Below are positions 1 to 6,232 of a stretch of DNA of 7,024 nt, piece by piece. Location: NCBI GenBank assembly GCA_027044845.1, contig JALUBM010000133.1:1-7024 (forward strand), given 5' to 3'. The notes beneath the pieces were generated by a model that made no database searches, was not told where the DNA came from, and saw only the letters and a list, made by a program, of their open reading frames with translations. The translations under genes and the position numbers were made by a program. This DNA comes from Sulfurimonas sp. GTDB lineage: Bacteria > Campylobacterota > Campylobacteria > Campylobacterales > Sulfurimonadaceae. Every line of letters starts with the position of its first letter. Within the stretch, counting starts at the first letter, position 1.

Positions 1-477
1 GTATAAAAGTGTTTTCAAAAGTTCTTTCTCTTCTTGTGTACTTATATATAATGAAGCCTGCATAGTATTGTTTACATGTAATAATGTTTGAAAATAGTTT
101 TTGAGCATTAGCATAATCTTCTGATTTTGCGGTTCAACGCTCAACGCTATACTCTTTTGATTAACAATCTTCCAAATTATTTTATACATAATTTCTTTAG
201 ATAATAAAATTTTTATAGCTTTATGCTGTCTCTTTAAGAGTATCTCTCTTAACGCTATAGACTCTTTCTTTGTCCTCTTTACATAAAGAGAATAAATCCA
301 TTTGAGTAAAAAAATACGATAATGGCTGTTTTGCTGTGAAGCGGGTATATATAATTCTCTTTTATTACTTATCACATTTTTAAAATGCTGATATACGAAA
401 TTTTGTATATAATCTATTTTCATAGATGTGGAATTTATTTTTACAATAGTTTCATGGACACCGAGTAAAATCTGCAT
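1..477 (-). CDS. Unrecognised basic protein, 5' part only (runs off left edge)
   Basis: The minus strand is open without a stop from an ATG at 483 to the window edge (161 codons), so the C-terminus is missing. I chose the second in-frame ATG (477-475), giving MQILLGVHETIVKI..., because an AAAGGG ribosome-binding sequence (489-484) lies 6 bases before it but directly abuts the first ATG at 483. The visible protein is rich in Lys, Ile and Leu and strongly basic in the middle (YVKRTKKES, LLKRQHKAIKILLSK). I see no signal peptide, no clear membrane segment and no motif I recognise. It is divergent from the che operon and has its own sigma-54 type promoter at 499-516. Such promoters in Campylobacterota often drive flagellar genes, so a motility link is possible but is inference only. 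Real gene status is supported by the long open frame in AT-rich DNA plus a matched promoter and ribosome-binding site. Confidence 0.75.
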   Translation of the reverse strand, partial: MQILLGVHETIVKINSTSMKIDYIQNFVYQHFKNVISNKRELYIPASQQNSHYRIFLLKWIYSLYVKRTKKESIALREILLKRQHKAIKILLSKEIMYKIIWKIVNQKSIALSVEPQNQKIMLMLKNYFQTLLHVNNTMQASLYISTQEEKELLKTLLY

Positions 478-483
478 TTTCAT

Positions 484-489
484 CCCTTT
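484..489 (-). promoter_or_regulatory. Ribosome-binding site that decides the start of the minus-strand gene
   Basis: AAAGGG on the minus strand lies 6 bases upstream of the ATG at 477-475 but has no spacing to the alternative ATG at 483-481. This favours the shorter start. With the predicted sigma-54 start site near 489, the transcript leader would be only about 12 bases and begin with this site. Confidence 0.5.
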
Positions 490-498
490 TACAGGAGT

Positions 499-516
499 AA
501 GCAAAGAATATTCCAA
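499..516 (-). promoter_or_regulatory. Sigma-54 (RpoN) type promoter for the minus-strand gene
   Basis: Read on the minus strand the site is TTGGAATATTCTTTGCTT. It has a GG (-24 element), exactly ten bases, then GC (-12 element). It fits the Campylobacter-type pattern TTGGAAC-R-N4-TTGCTT at every fixed position except one (T for C at position 7). If the C of GC is -12, transcription starts near 489, just in front of the AAAGGG ribosome-binding sequence and about 12 bases before the ATG at 477. The position, orientation and spacing to the gene all agree. Sigma-54 promoters need an enhancer-binding activator; I see no obvious activator site nearby. Confidence 0.7.
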
Positions 517-550
517 GTGTAATTTAAGATTAAAATAATAACATTAAAGC

Positions 551-556
551 TACAAT
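551..556 (+). promoter_or_regulatory. Candidate -10 element for the che operon
   Basis: TACAAT matches the TATAAT consensus at 5 of 6 positions and would place the start site near 563, leaving a leader of about 45 bases before cheY. There is no convincing -35 hexamer 16-18 bases upstream, which is common for housekeeping promoters in Campylobacterota. A competing candidate is TATACG at 559-564, preceded by TG in the extended -10 position. I cannot choose between them, and the call is weak in such AT-rich DNA. Confidence 0.25.
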
Positions 557-596
557 GCTATACGAAGGTTTCAATTATATTTAAGATTTATAAAAT

Positions 597-600
597 AGGA
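597..600 (+). promoter_or_regulatory. Ribosome-binding site that decides the cheY start
   Basis: AGGA sits 8 bases before ATG 609 and only 2 bases before the in-frame GTG at 603. This selects ATG 609, so the protein starts MGKILIVDD rather than MQMGKILIVDD. Confidence 0.6.
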
Positions 601-608
601 AAGTGCAA

Positions 609-971
609 ATGGGAAAAATATTAATAGTAGATGACTCAAGTCTAATTCGTTCTGTTGCTTCTGCAGCGGCAGTTGAAGCGGGACATGAACCAATAGTTGC
701 CGAAAATGGACAAAAAGGATTAGAAAAGCTTACGGAGAATAAATTTGACTTAATTTTTTCTGATGTTAATATGCCTATTATGGGTGGACTGGAGATGGTT
801 GAAAACATCAAAAAAAATGATGCATATAAATATATACCAATAATTATGCTGACTACAGAATCAAATCCAGACTTAAAAGCAAAAGGTCAAGCACTTGGTG
901 TTAAGGCATGGATGCTTAAGCCATTTAATAAAAAGAAATTTTTTATGGCAGTCAAAAAATTAATTGCGTGA
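609..971 (+). CDS. cheY: CheY-type single-domain response regulator
   Basis: A 120-residue stand-alone receiver domain, the normal CheY length. Landmarks are the acidic pair D8-D9 (ILIVDDSS), the phosphoacceptor D52 (LIFSDVNMP), the switch Thr T82 (IIMLTTES), W101 at the usual aromatic switch position, and K104 in the LKPF motif. All catalytic residues are present, so it should accept phosphate from the CheA encoded two genes downstream and act as a diffusible output in the cytoplasm. It has no DNA-binding or enzymatic output domain. Whether it binds the flagellar switch or another target is not visible. The start is ATG 609, which has AGGA 8 bases upstream; GTG 603 in the same frame is too close to that site. 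It is the first gene of the operon, and its TGA stop (969-971) is 9 bases before the next start. Confidence 0.93.
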   Translation: MGKILIVDDSSLIRSVASAAAVEAGHEPIVAENGQKGLEKLTENKFDLIFSDVNMPIMGGLEMVENIKKNDAYKYIPIIMLTTESNPDLKAKGQALGVKAWMLKPFNKKKFFMAVKKLIA

Positions 972-980
972 GTGTGCTAT

Positions 981-1244
981 ATGAAATTTGATAAAGATGA
1001 ATTAAACATTTATGAAGTTGAAGCACTCCACCAATCATTGCTTAACGCATTTACAAATGATGATTTGCTTTTAGATATGCAAAATGTAAATAGAGTAGAT
1101 ATGAGTGTTATTCAACTTTTTATATCTGTTCAAGAAACTGCGAAAGAGAGTTCAAAAAAATTTGCACTTCAAAATGTCAATGAAGAACTTGCTCAAATCA
1201 TCAAAAATTCTGCATGTAACTTTTTACTAGAGGAGAGTGTATGA
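981..1244 (+). CDS. Small STAS-domain (anti-sigma-antagonist-like) protein
   Basis: An 87-residue single-domain protein. The pattern LLLDMQNVNRVDMSVIQLFISVQETAKES (residues 29-57) followed by KKFALQNVNEELAQIIKNSACNFLLEE resembles a minimal STAS fold. The segment D40-M-S42 matches the D-S-S of SpoIIAA-like proteins, with S42 in the position that is phosphorylated there. The usual Gly after that Ser is replaced by Val. The start is ATG 981, with a weak GAG 8 bases upstream; the in-frame GTG 972 has no ribosome-binding site. The stop codon overlaps the cheA start as ATGA (1241-1244), which suggests translational coupling. STAS proteins are known between cheY and cheA in some other accessory che clusters. 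No partner Ser kinase or phosphatase is in view. The role, perhaps as a scaffold or as a link to a second pathway, is unknown. Confidence 0.82.
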   Translation: MKFDKDELNIYEVEALHQSLLNAFTNDDLLLDMQNVNRVDMSVIQLFISVQETAKESSKKFALQNVNEELAQIIKNSACNFLLEESV

Positions 1245-3298
1245 ATGAAGAATTAGAACTATTTTGTGAAGATGCTGATGAACAACTAACCTTTATGGAA
1301 AATGCTCTCATTACGATGCAAGAAGAAGGTGTTGATGAAGAGAGTATAGGTGCATTGTTCCGTGCTATGCATACCATAAAGGGTACAGCTGGAATGTTCG
1401 GTTTTGATGCCATTGTAGGTTTTGCCCATGTTGCAGAGAGTCTTTTAAGCGAAGTCAGAGATTCTAAAGTGACACTTACTTCTGAAATGATTGATTTGTT
1501 TTTAAAAGTAAAAGACCATGTGCAGCATCTTATTGATTTGGCAGTAGCCCAAGAAAATATAGATGAATTTACACAAGCCACAAATGATGAGCTTCTAAAA
1601 ATGCTAAAATCTTATATGCCTCATCAGACAGAAGCTACTATAGAAACTAAACTTGAAACCAATACACAAACAGAGAATGAAAATCAGAAAAAAGAGGCTT
1701 TATGGCATATCTCTTTTCGATTAAAACCAAACTTTTTTGCGACAGGCATGGACATAATCAATATCTTAAGTTTTTTTAATGAACTAGGAGAAATAAAAAA
1801 AATATTTTCAATCACTTCAAATATCCCATCCTTGCAAGAGATAAACCCTACACAAGCATATATGGGCTACGAAATTCTTTTTCTTAGCGATGTTGAATAT
1901 GAAGATATTGAAGAGATATTTGAATTTATTTTAGATGACATTGAACTCTCAATTTTCAAAACAGATGACAAAGAAAGGCTTCAAGAGTTAATTCAAAATT
2001 CTCATGATAAAATAAATTTGCAAGAAGAACTTATTCAGCAAGGTTTTTATGATACTTCCACTTTTCAAAAAGAAGAAAAAGAAAAAACACCAGCTGTTAC
2101 ACAGATTAAGACAAAAAAATCCCCACAAAAAGAGCAGAAAAAAAGCTTTTCTCTTCGTGTTGATTCTTCAAAAATTGATCAGCTTATCAATCAAATTTCA
2201 GAAATGGTCATCGCAAATGCAAAAGTAGCACAAAGAGCAGATATACTTGAAGATAATGAACTCAGTGAATCAGCAACTATTTTAACTGATATGCTTGAAG
2301 AAATACGAATGGGAGTTATGAATATTCGTATGGTTCAAGTCGGTGATAGTTTTAATAAATTTAAGCGAATTGTACATGATGTTGCCAAAAAGGTACATAA
2401 GGAGATTGACTTTGAAATTATTGGAGGTGAAACAGAACTTGACAAAATGGTTGTTGAAAAAATTTCTGATCCATTAATGCATATGTTGAGAAACTCTATA
2501 GACCACGGCATTGAAATGCCTGAAGAAAGAGAAAAGCTTGGCAAACCAAAAAGCGGAAAAGTAACACTTACAACCTACCCTGATGCAGGTACTATTGTAA
2601 TTAAAATCAAAGATGACGGAAAAGGTCTTCCAAAAGAGAAAATTCTGCAAAAGGCAATCGAAAACGGTCTTGTAGCGGAAAATAATAATCTCAGTGACAA
2701 AGAGATATATAATCTCATATTTGCCGCAGGTCTCTCCACTGCCGAAGAGGTCTCCGACATCTCAGGACGTGGTGTCGGCATGGATGTTGTCAAAAGAAAT
2801 ATCGAAAGTCTGCGAGGAACGGTCGAGATCGATTCAAAAGTGGGAGAAGGTAGCACTTTTACTATCAGGCTCCCTTTAACACTTGCTATCATAGACGGAT
2901 TTTTAATCCAAAGCGGCGACACAAAGTACATCATACCGCTTGAGATGATACAAGAGTGCATTGAACTTGATGACAACTATAAAGAACAGATGAACGGCAA
3001 TGAGTTTATAAATCTAAGAGATTCTATGCTGCCTCTTTTGGACATTAGAAAATATTTCTCCGAAGAGGCATCACACAGCGAAAGAGAAAATGTTGTCGTG
3101 ATACGATACGGTGATTATAAAATGGGAATGATGGTCGATGAACTCTTTGGTGAGTTCCAAACCGTTATCAAACCTTTAGGTGAGGTATTTGGTAAGGTTC
3201 CAGGAATTAGTGGTGGAACCATATTAGGAAGTGGGGAAATAGCCCTTATATTTGACATTCCAAAACTCATGGAACATAAAATCAGAGAAATTAACTAA
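1241..3298 (+). CDS. cheA: Chemotaxis histidine kinase CheA, without receiver domain
   Basis: A 685-residue cytoplasmic kinase that transfers phosphate from ATP to its own His and then to CheY/CheV. Domains in order: P1 HPt, residues 1-125, with H44 in [14 protein letters not shown]; a P2-like segment at about 154-240 ([18 protein letters not shown]... to [11 protein letters not shown]), unlike E. coli P2; a charged Lys/Gln/Glu linker at about 245-303; P3 dimerisation helices from about 305 ([19 protein letters not shown]); P4 ATPase with N box [10 protein letters not shown] (414-423), G1 DDGKG (458-462), F box FAAGLST, G2 GRGVGMDVV (509-517) and G3 GEGSTF (535-540); and P5 CheW-like, about 545-685. 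All catalytic motifs look intact. It stops after P5, so there is no C-terminal receiver as in Campylobacter/Helicobacter CheAY. The start ATG 1241 has AGGAG 5 bases upstream and overlaps the STAS stop. G+C rises locally within the P4 region. Confidence 0.96.
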   Translation: MNEELELFCEDADEQLTFMENALITMQEEGVDEESIGALFRAMHTIKGTAGMFGFDAIVGFAHVAESLLSEVRDSKVTLTSEMIDLFLKVKDHVQHLIDLAVAQENIDEFTQATNDELLKMLKSYMPHQTEATIETKLETNTQTENENQKKEALWHISFRLKPNFFATGMDIINILSFFNELGEIKKIFSITSNIPSLQEINPTQAYMGYEILFLSDVEYEDIEEIFEFILDDIELSIFKTDDKERLQELIQNSHDKINLQEELIQQGFYDTSTFQKEEKEKTPAVTQIKTKKSPQKEQKKSFSLRVDSSKIDQLINQISEMVIANAKVAQRADILEDNELSESATILTDMLEEIRMGVMNIRMVQVGDSFNKFKRIVHDVAKKVHKEIDFEIIGGETELDKMVVEKISDPLMHMLRNSIDHGIEMPEEREKLGKPKSGKVTLTTYPDAGTIVIKIKDDGKGLPKEKILQKAIENGLVAENNNLSDKEIYNLIFAAGLSTAEEVSDISGRGVGMDVVKRNIESLRGTVEIDSKVGEGSTFTIRLPLTLAIIDGFLIQSGDTKYIIPLEMIQECIELDDNYKEQMNGNEFINLRDSMLPLLDIRKYFSEEASHSERENVVVIRYGDYKMGMMVDELFGEFQTVIKPLGEVFGKVPGISGGTILGSGEIALIFDIPKLMEHKIREIN

Positions 3299-3312
3299 AA
3301 AAGGAAAAAACA

Positions 3313-4770
3313 ATGGCAAAAGATACAGAAAAAGAGTACAAAAAACTCAAAAAAGAAAACAAAAAATTAAAAGCTGATTATCAACAACTAAAAGATGAAG
3401 TATCACTCTTAAACAAAGGAATTATAGGACTTGCAAATGGGGATTTTAAAACAAATATTCCTAAGGCTAAAGGAGAATTAGAAGAGATATCAGAATCGAT
3501 ACAATTACTTAGCAATACACTCAGTAAACTTCTTACAGATTATAATACAGGATATACAGAGATAAAACAAGGAAATGTAAAAGCCAGAGTTACAACCGAA
3601 GGTTTTAAAGGTGATTATTTAAAACTTGTTGCCGTCGTAAATGACACCTTAGAGGTTGTAGACAGAGCATTTACAGACACGATTTTCGGACTCAATGCTT
3701 TGCAAAATGGAAATCTTTCAGAGCGTATTATGACAGAATACCAAGGTGACTTTGATGTAATAAAACAAGCCACAAACGCAACTGCAAAAGTTTTACAAGA
3801 ACTCTTCAAAGAAGCTGGTGATGTTTTAGAAAGTATGGCGAATGGTGATATGACAATAAGAGTTGAAAAAGATTTTGTAGGTGATTATGCACTTATAAAA
3901 ACTGCTACAAATTCAATGGCAGATAAACTGCAAACAATTGTCAGTCGGGTTAACAGCGGTGTCAGTGAGATTAGTGCGGCATCGACACAGGTCAGTGCTT
4001 CTTCTCAGTCACTCTCTCAAGGTGCAACAGAGCAGGCTTCTTCATTAGAAGAGACGAGTGCTGCCTTAGAAGAAATGAGTGGAAGTATCGCTGAGAGTGC
4101 CAAAAATGCCCAAAAAACAAATGACTTAGCCAATGAAGTATCTTCAATGTCAATTGAGGGCGGAGAAGCAGTCAGTAAAACAGTTTCTGCAATGCAAACA
4201 ATCAGTGAAAAAATCGGAATTATTGAAGATATTGTGTATCAAACAAATCTACTTGCCCTCAATGCCGCTATCGAAGCAGCACGTGCAGGTGAACATGGGA
4301 AAGGATTCGCAGTTGTTGCAGCAGAGGTCAGAAAACTTGCAAAACGTTCTCAAATTGCAGCACAAGAAATCAGTTCCATTACAACAGATAGTGTAAAAAT
4401 CAGTGAACGAGCAGGTGAACTTATCAGTAGTGTTGTGCCAAAAATCGAAGAAACGGCAAATCTTATAAAAGATATAGCAAATGCGGCAAAAGAACAAGAC
4501 ATCGGACTAGGACAAATAAGTACGGCTATGAGTCAACTAGATCAGGTCACGCAAACGAATGCTACTTCAGCACAAGAGATGGCAAGTGCAAGTGAAGAGT
4601 TAAGTGGACAAGCAGGTAGTTTAGCAGAAATGATGAGTTTTTTCACGGTAAATGAAGGCGATATGTTTTCTAAACCCGTTCCTTTAGTACATTCAACAAA
4701 TAATATACAAGCACCCCAAACTACATCTTCTTCAAATAGTTTAGATTTACGTGATTTTGATCGTTATTAG
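3313..4770 (+). CDS. Soluble methyl-accepting chemotaxis protein with leucine zipper and four HAMP-like modules
   Basis: A 485-residue receptor with no signal peptide or transmembrane stretch, hence cytoplasmic. Residues 5-34 form a Lys-rich coiled coil with Leu at 12, 19, 26 and 33 and Asn16 in the core. Residues 36-208 hold four HAMP-like units about 45 residues apart, each with an NG/QG-[DN]-x motif (LANGDF 40, IKQGNV 84, LQNGNL 130, MANGDM 175) and a GE/GD-x-x-x-I/L motif (54, 100, 145, 190). The signalling hairpin spans about 207-445, with tip [25 protein letters not shown] around E327. Likely methylation sites are E246/E247 and E253/E254, with E428/E429 on the return arm. A flexible tail of about 35 residues ends in DFDRY, a CheR/CheB-tether-like pentapeptide. 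I see no PAS, GAF, Cache or CZB sensor domain. AAGGA lies 7 bases before the ATG, 14 bases after the cheA stop. The signal it senses cannot be told. Confidence 0.94.
   Translation: MAKDTEKEYKKLKKENKKLKADYQQLKDEVSLLNKGIIGLANGDFKTNIPKAKGELEEISESIQLLSNTLSKLLTDYNTGYTEIKQGNVKARVTTEGFKGDYLKLVAVVNDTLEVVDRAFTDTIFGLNALQNGNLSERIMTEYQGDFDVIKQATNATAKVLQELFKEAGDVLESMANGDMTIRVEKDFVGDYALIKTATNSMADKLQTIVSRVNSGVSEISAASTQVSASSQSLSQGATEQASSLEETSAALEEMSGSIAESAKNAQKTNDLANEVSSMSIEGGEAVSKTVSAMQTISEKIGIIEDIVYQTNLLALNAAIEAARAGEHGKGFAVVAAEVRKLAKRSQIAAQEISSITTDSVKISERAGELISSVVPKIEETANLIKDIANAAKEQDIGLGQISTAMSQLDQVTQTNATSAQEMASASEELSGQAGSLAEMMSFFTVNEGDMFSKPVPLVHSTNNIQAPQTTSSSNSLDLRDFDRY
3418..3936 (+). repeat. Four tandem HAMP-like protein modules inside the receptor gene
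   Basis: Residues about 36-208 repeat a unit of about 45 residues four times. The shared marks are a Gly-Asp/Asn turn starting each unit and a GD[YF]xx[IL]-type segment (GELEEI, GDYLKL, GDFDVI, GDYALI) whose Gly residues lie at 54, 100, 145 and 190. The DNA copies have diverged, so this is an old domain repeat rather than a recent tandem duplication. The first unit is the most divergent. Confidence 0.75.
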
Positions 4771-4779
4771 GAGACTTTA

Positions 4780-5280
4780 ATGAGTACTCTTGATGATGAT
4801 TTAAATGCTGGTAGCGATAATGCACAAGACCAATATCTGCTTTTTCTTGCAGAGAATGAACTTTATGCTATGGAAGCATTAAAAGCACAAGAAATTGTAG
4901 AATATAGCAGTGTAACAAAAGTTCCTATGATGCAATCATTTATAAAAGGTGTTACAAATATACGAGGGAATATTGTTGCTGTTATAGACCTTATCGATAG
5001 ATTTAAATTATCTAAAACTGAAATAAGTGACAAGACATCCATTGTTGTTGTAAACTGTAAACAAAATGATGAAACAACACAAATAGGCATAATGATAGAT
5101 GAAGTTTATGAAGTTGATACAATAGAGAAATCAAACCTCAAAAAAGCACCAGAATTTGGTGCAAAAATAGACTCAAAATACATACTCAAAATGGGAAAAT
5201 ACGAAAATAAATATATTCCTATATTAAATATGGATACTATCTTAGATATAAATGAACTCTCAACACTGTTGAGTGAATAA
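4780..5280 (+). CDS. cheW: CheW coupling protein
   Basis: A 166-residue single CheW domain, the usual length, that links receptor tips to CheA P5. After an acidic, probably disordered N-terminus (about residues 2-17) the domain begins QYLLFLAENELYAM, followed by EALKAQEIVEY and the hallmark GVTNIRGNIVAVIDL (57-71). R62 in the IRG motif corresponds to the conserved CheW Arg. A second subdomain follows (SIVVVNCKQ..., IGIMIDEVYEV) and then the closing strand YIPILNMDTIL. The ribosome-binding site AGGAG (4769-4773) overlaps the TAG stop of the receptor gene and is 6 bases before ATG 4780. It lies between the receptor gene and cheV in one transcript, consistent with a shared array. Confidence 0.94.
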   Translation: MSTLDDDLNAGSDNAQDQYLLFLAENELYAMEALKAQEIVEYSSVTKVPMMQSFIKGVTNIRGNIVAVIDLIDRFKLSKTEISDKTSIVVVNCKQNDETTQIGIMIDEVYEVDTIEKSNLKKAPEFGAKIDSKYILKMGKYENKYIPILNMDTILDINELSTLLSE

Positions 5281-5291
5281 AAGAGATACGA

Positions 5292-6230
5292 ATGGAAGAT
5301 TACAAAGAAAACATTGAAAATGCTATAGAAGATGATGACGAGTTAGACCTTGTCGCACTTGTTAGCTCAAATGCAAATGATACAAGCCAATATCTTGTTT
5401 TTCAAGGAAGTGATGACCAATACTATGCAAAAAATGTCTCCAAGATTGAAGAACTTTTAGTATATAAAGATATAGATGTTGCTAAAAACCATAGCACTAA
5501 ACTCATCGTCGGCACTGCAGACATCCGTGGGAATATGACGACTATCATCAATTTTGATGAATGGTTCGGTAATGAAGTACTCCCTGATGATGAGTATGAA
5601 CTTATAATTGTTGCTCATTACGGCGGACATAGACTCGGCATAATTGTAAAAAGCGTAGAATATATTGTCAATATACCAGCAGATACCATGACAGACAACT
5701 CTCAAAATGATGAGAAAACATCTTTTATTACTAAAGTTCAAATAGGACAAAAACAGGAGATGTGTACAATATTTGATAGTGACAAAATGCTTATAGATAC
5801 CTTTGATACCATAGATACAAAAGCGGCAGAAGATACAAATCAACTGCGAAAACTTAAAAATGACAAACTAATTCTTTTTGCAGATGATAGTCGCTTTATA
5901 AGAAAAATGGCAGAGAGCCTTTTTCATAAGATGAACCTCAGTTACAAGATGTATGAAAATGGACAGCTGCTGCTTGATGCTTTAGCAAATATTACTCCCG
6001 AAGATATAGGACTTTTTATAACAGACTTGGAAATGCCTGTACTTGGCGGAAAAGAAGTTATAGAGTACATTAGAGGGCATAAAGAGTATGACCATATAAA
6101 CATTATTGTCCATACAAACATGTCCAATACTAATATGAGTGATAATTTAAAACAGAACGGTGCTCAACAAATTATAGGAAAAGTAGATATGCTTGCATTA
6201 AGTGAATCCATTGAAAAGTTGATGGTATAA
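5292..6230 (+). CDS. cheV: CheV-type coupling protein (CheW domain fused to receiver domain)
   Basis: A 312-residue fusion, the normal CheV length. After an acidic N-terminus of about 28 residues comes a CheW-like domain (about 32-175): QYLVFQGSDDQYYAKNVSKIEELLVY, the hallmark GTADIRGNMTTIINF (74-88) with R79, and HRLGIIVKSVEYIV. A receiver domain follows (about 192-312) with acidic pair D198-D199 (LFADDSRFIRKM), phosphoacceptor D245 (FITDLEMPVLGG), T275 (IIVHTNMS) and K297 (IIGKVDM). The residue after the Lys is Val rather than the Pro of CheY, which is not unusual in CheV. Known CheV proteins couple receptors to CheA and can act as a phosphate sink for adaptation. AAGAGA lies 5 bases before ATG 5292, 11 bases after the cheW stop. 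A paralogous CheV may serve the organism's main system. Confidence 0.92.
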   Translation: MEDYKENIENAIEDDDELDLVALVSSNANDTSQYLVFQGSDDQYYAKNVSKIEELLVYKDIDVAKNHSTKLIVGTADIRGNMTTIINFDEWFGNEVLPDDEYELIIVAHYGGHRLGIIVKSVEYIVNIPADTMTDNSQNDEKTSFITKVQIGQKQEMCTIFDSDKMLIDTFDTIDTKAAEDTNQLRKLKNDKLILFADDSRFIRKMAESLFHKMNLSYKMYENGQLLLDALANITPEDIGLFITDLEMPVLGGKEVIEYIRGHKEYDHINIIVHTNMSNTNMSDNLKQNGAQQIIGKVDMLALSESIEKLMV

Positions 6231-6232
6231 AA

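Noticed and set aside
506..513. Palindrome GAATATTC as a possible operator
   Set aside because: It falls wholly within the sigma-54 site and is too short and AT-rich to separate from chance.
603..608. GTG start for CheY two codons upstream (MQMGKIL)
   Set aside because: It lies only 2 bases after the AGGA site, while ATG 609 has an 8-base spacing and gives the usual short CheY N-terminus.
484..608. Sigma-54 or sigma-28 promoter for the che operon on the plus strand
   Set aside because: I found no GG-N10-GC and no CGATAT-like -10 on the plus strand in this gap.
972..980. GTG start for the STAS protein (MCYMKF)
   Set aside because: It abuts the cheY stop with no ribosome-binding site; ATG 981 is the better start.
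1201..1581. Minus-strand open frame of 126 codons
   Set aside because: It is antisense to the conserved CheA HPt domain, is Ser/Cys-rich with no recognisable domain, and lacks a promoter or ribosome-binding site.
2575..2976. Minus-strand open frame of 133 codons
   Set aside because: It mirrors the conserved CheA ATPase region; its openness is explained by the higher G+C and codon pattern of that segment.
3299..3312. Possible terminator or promoter between cheA and the receptor gene
   Set aside because: The gap is only 14 bases, A-rich, with no hairpin; it is filled by the ribosome-binding site.
4133..4396. Plus-strand open frame of 87 codons inside the receptor gene
   Set aside because: It is a frame-shifted shadow of the conserved MCP hairpin with no ribosome-binding site.
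5457..5843. Minus-strand open frame of 128 codons
   Set aside because: It is antisense to the CheV CheW-like domain and the predicted protein has no domain character.
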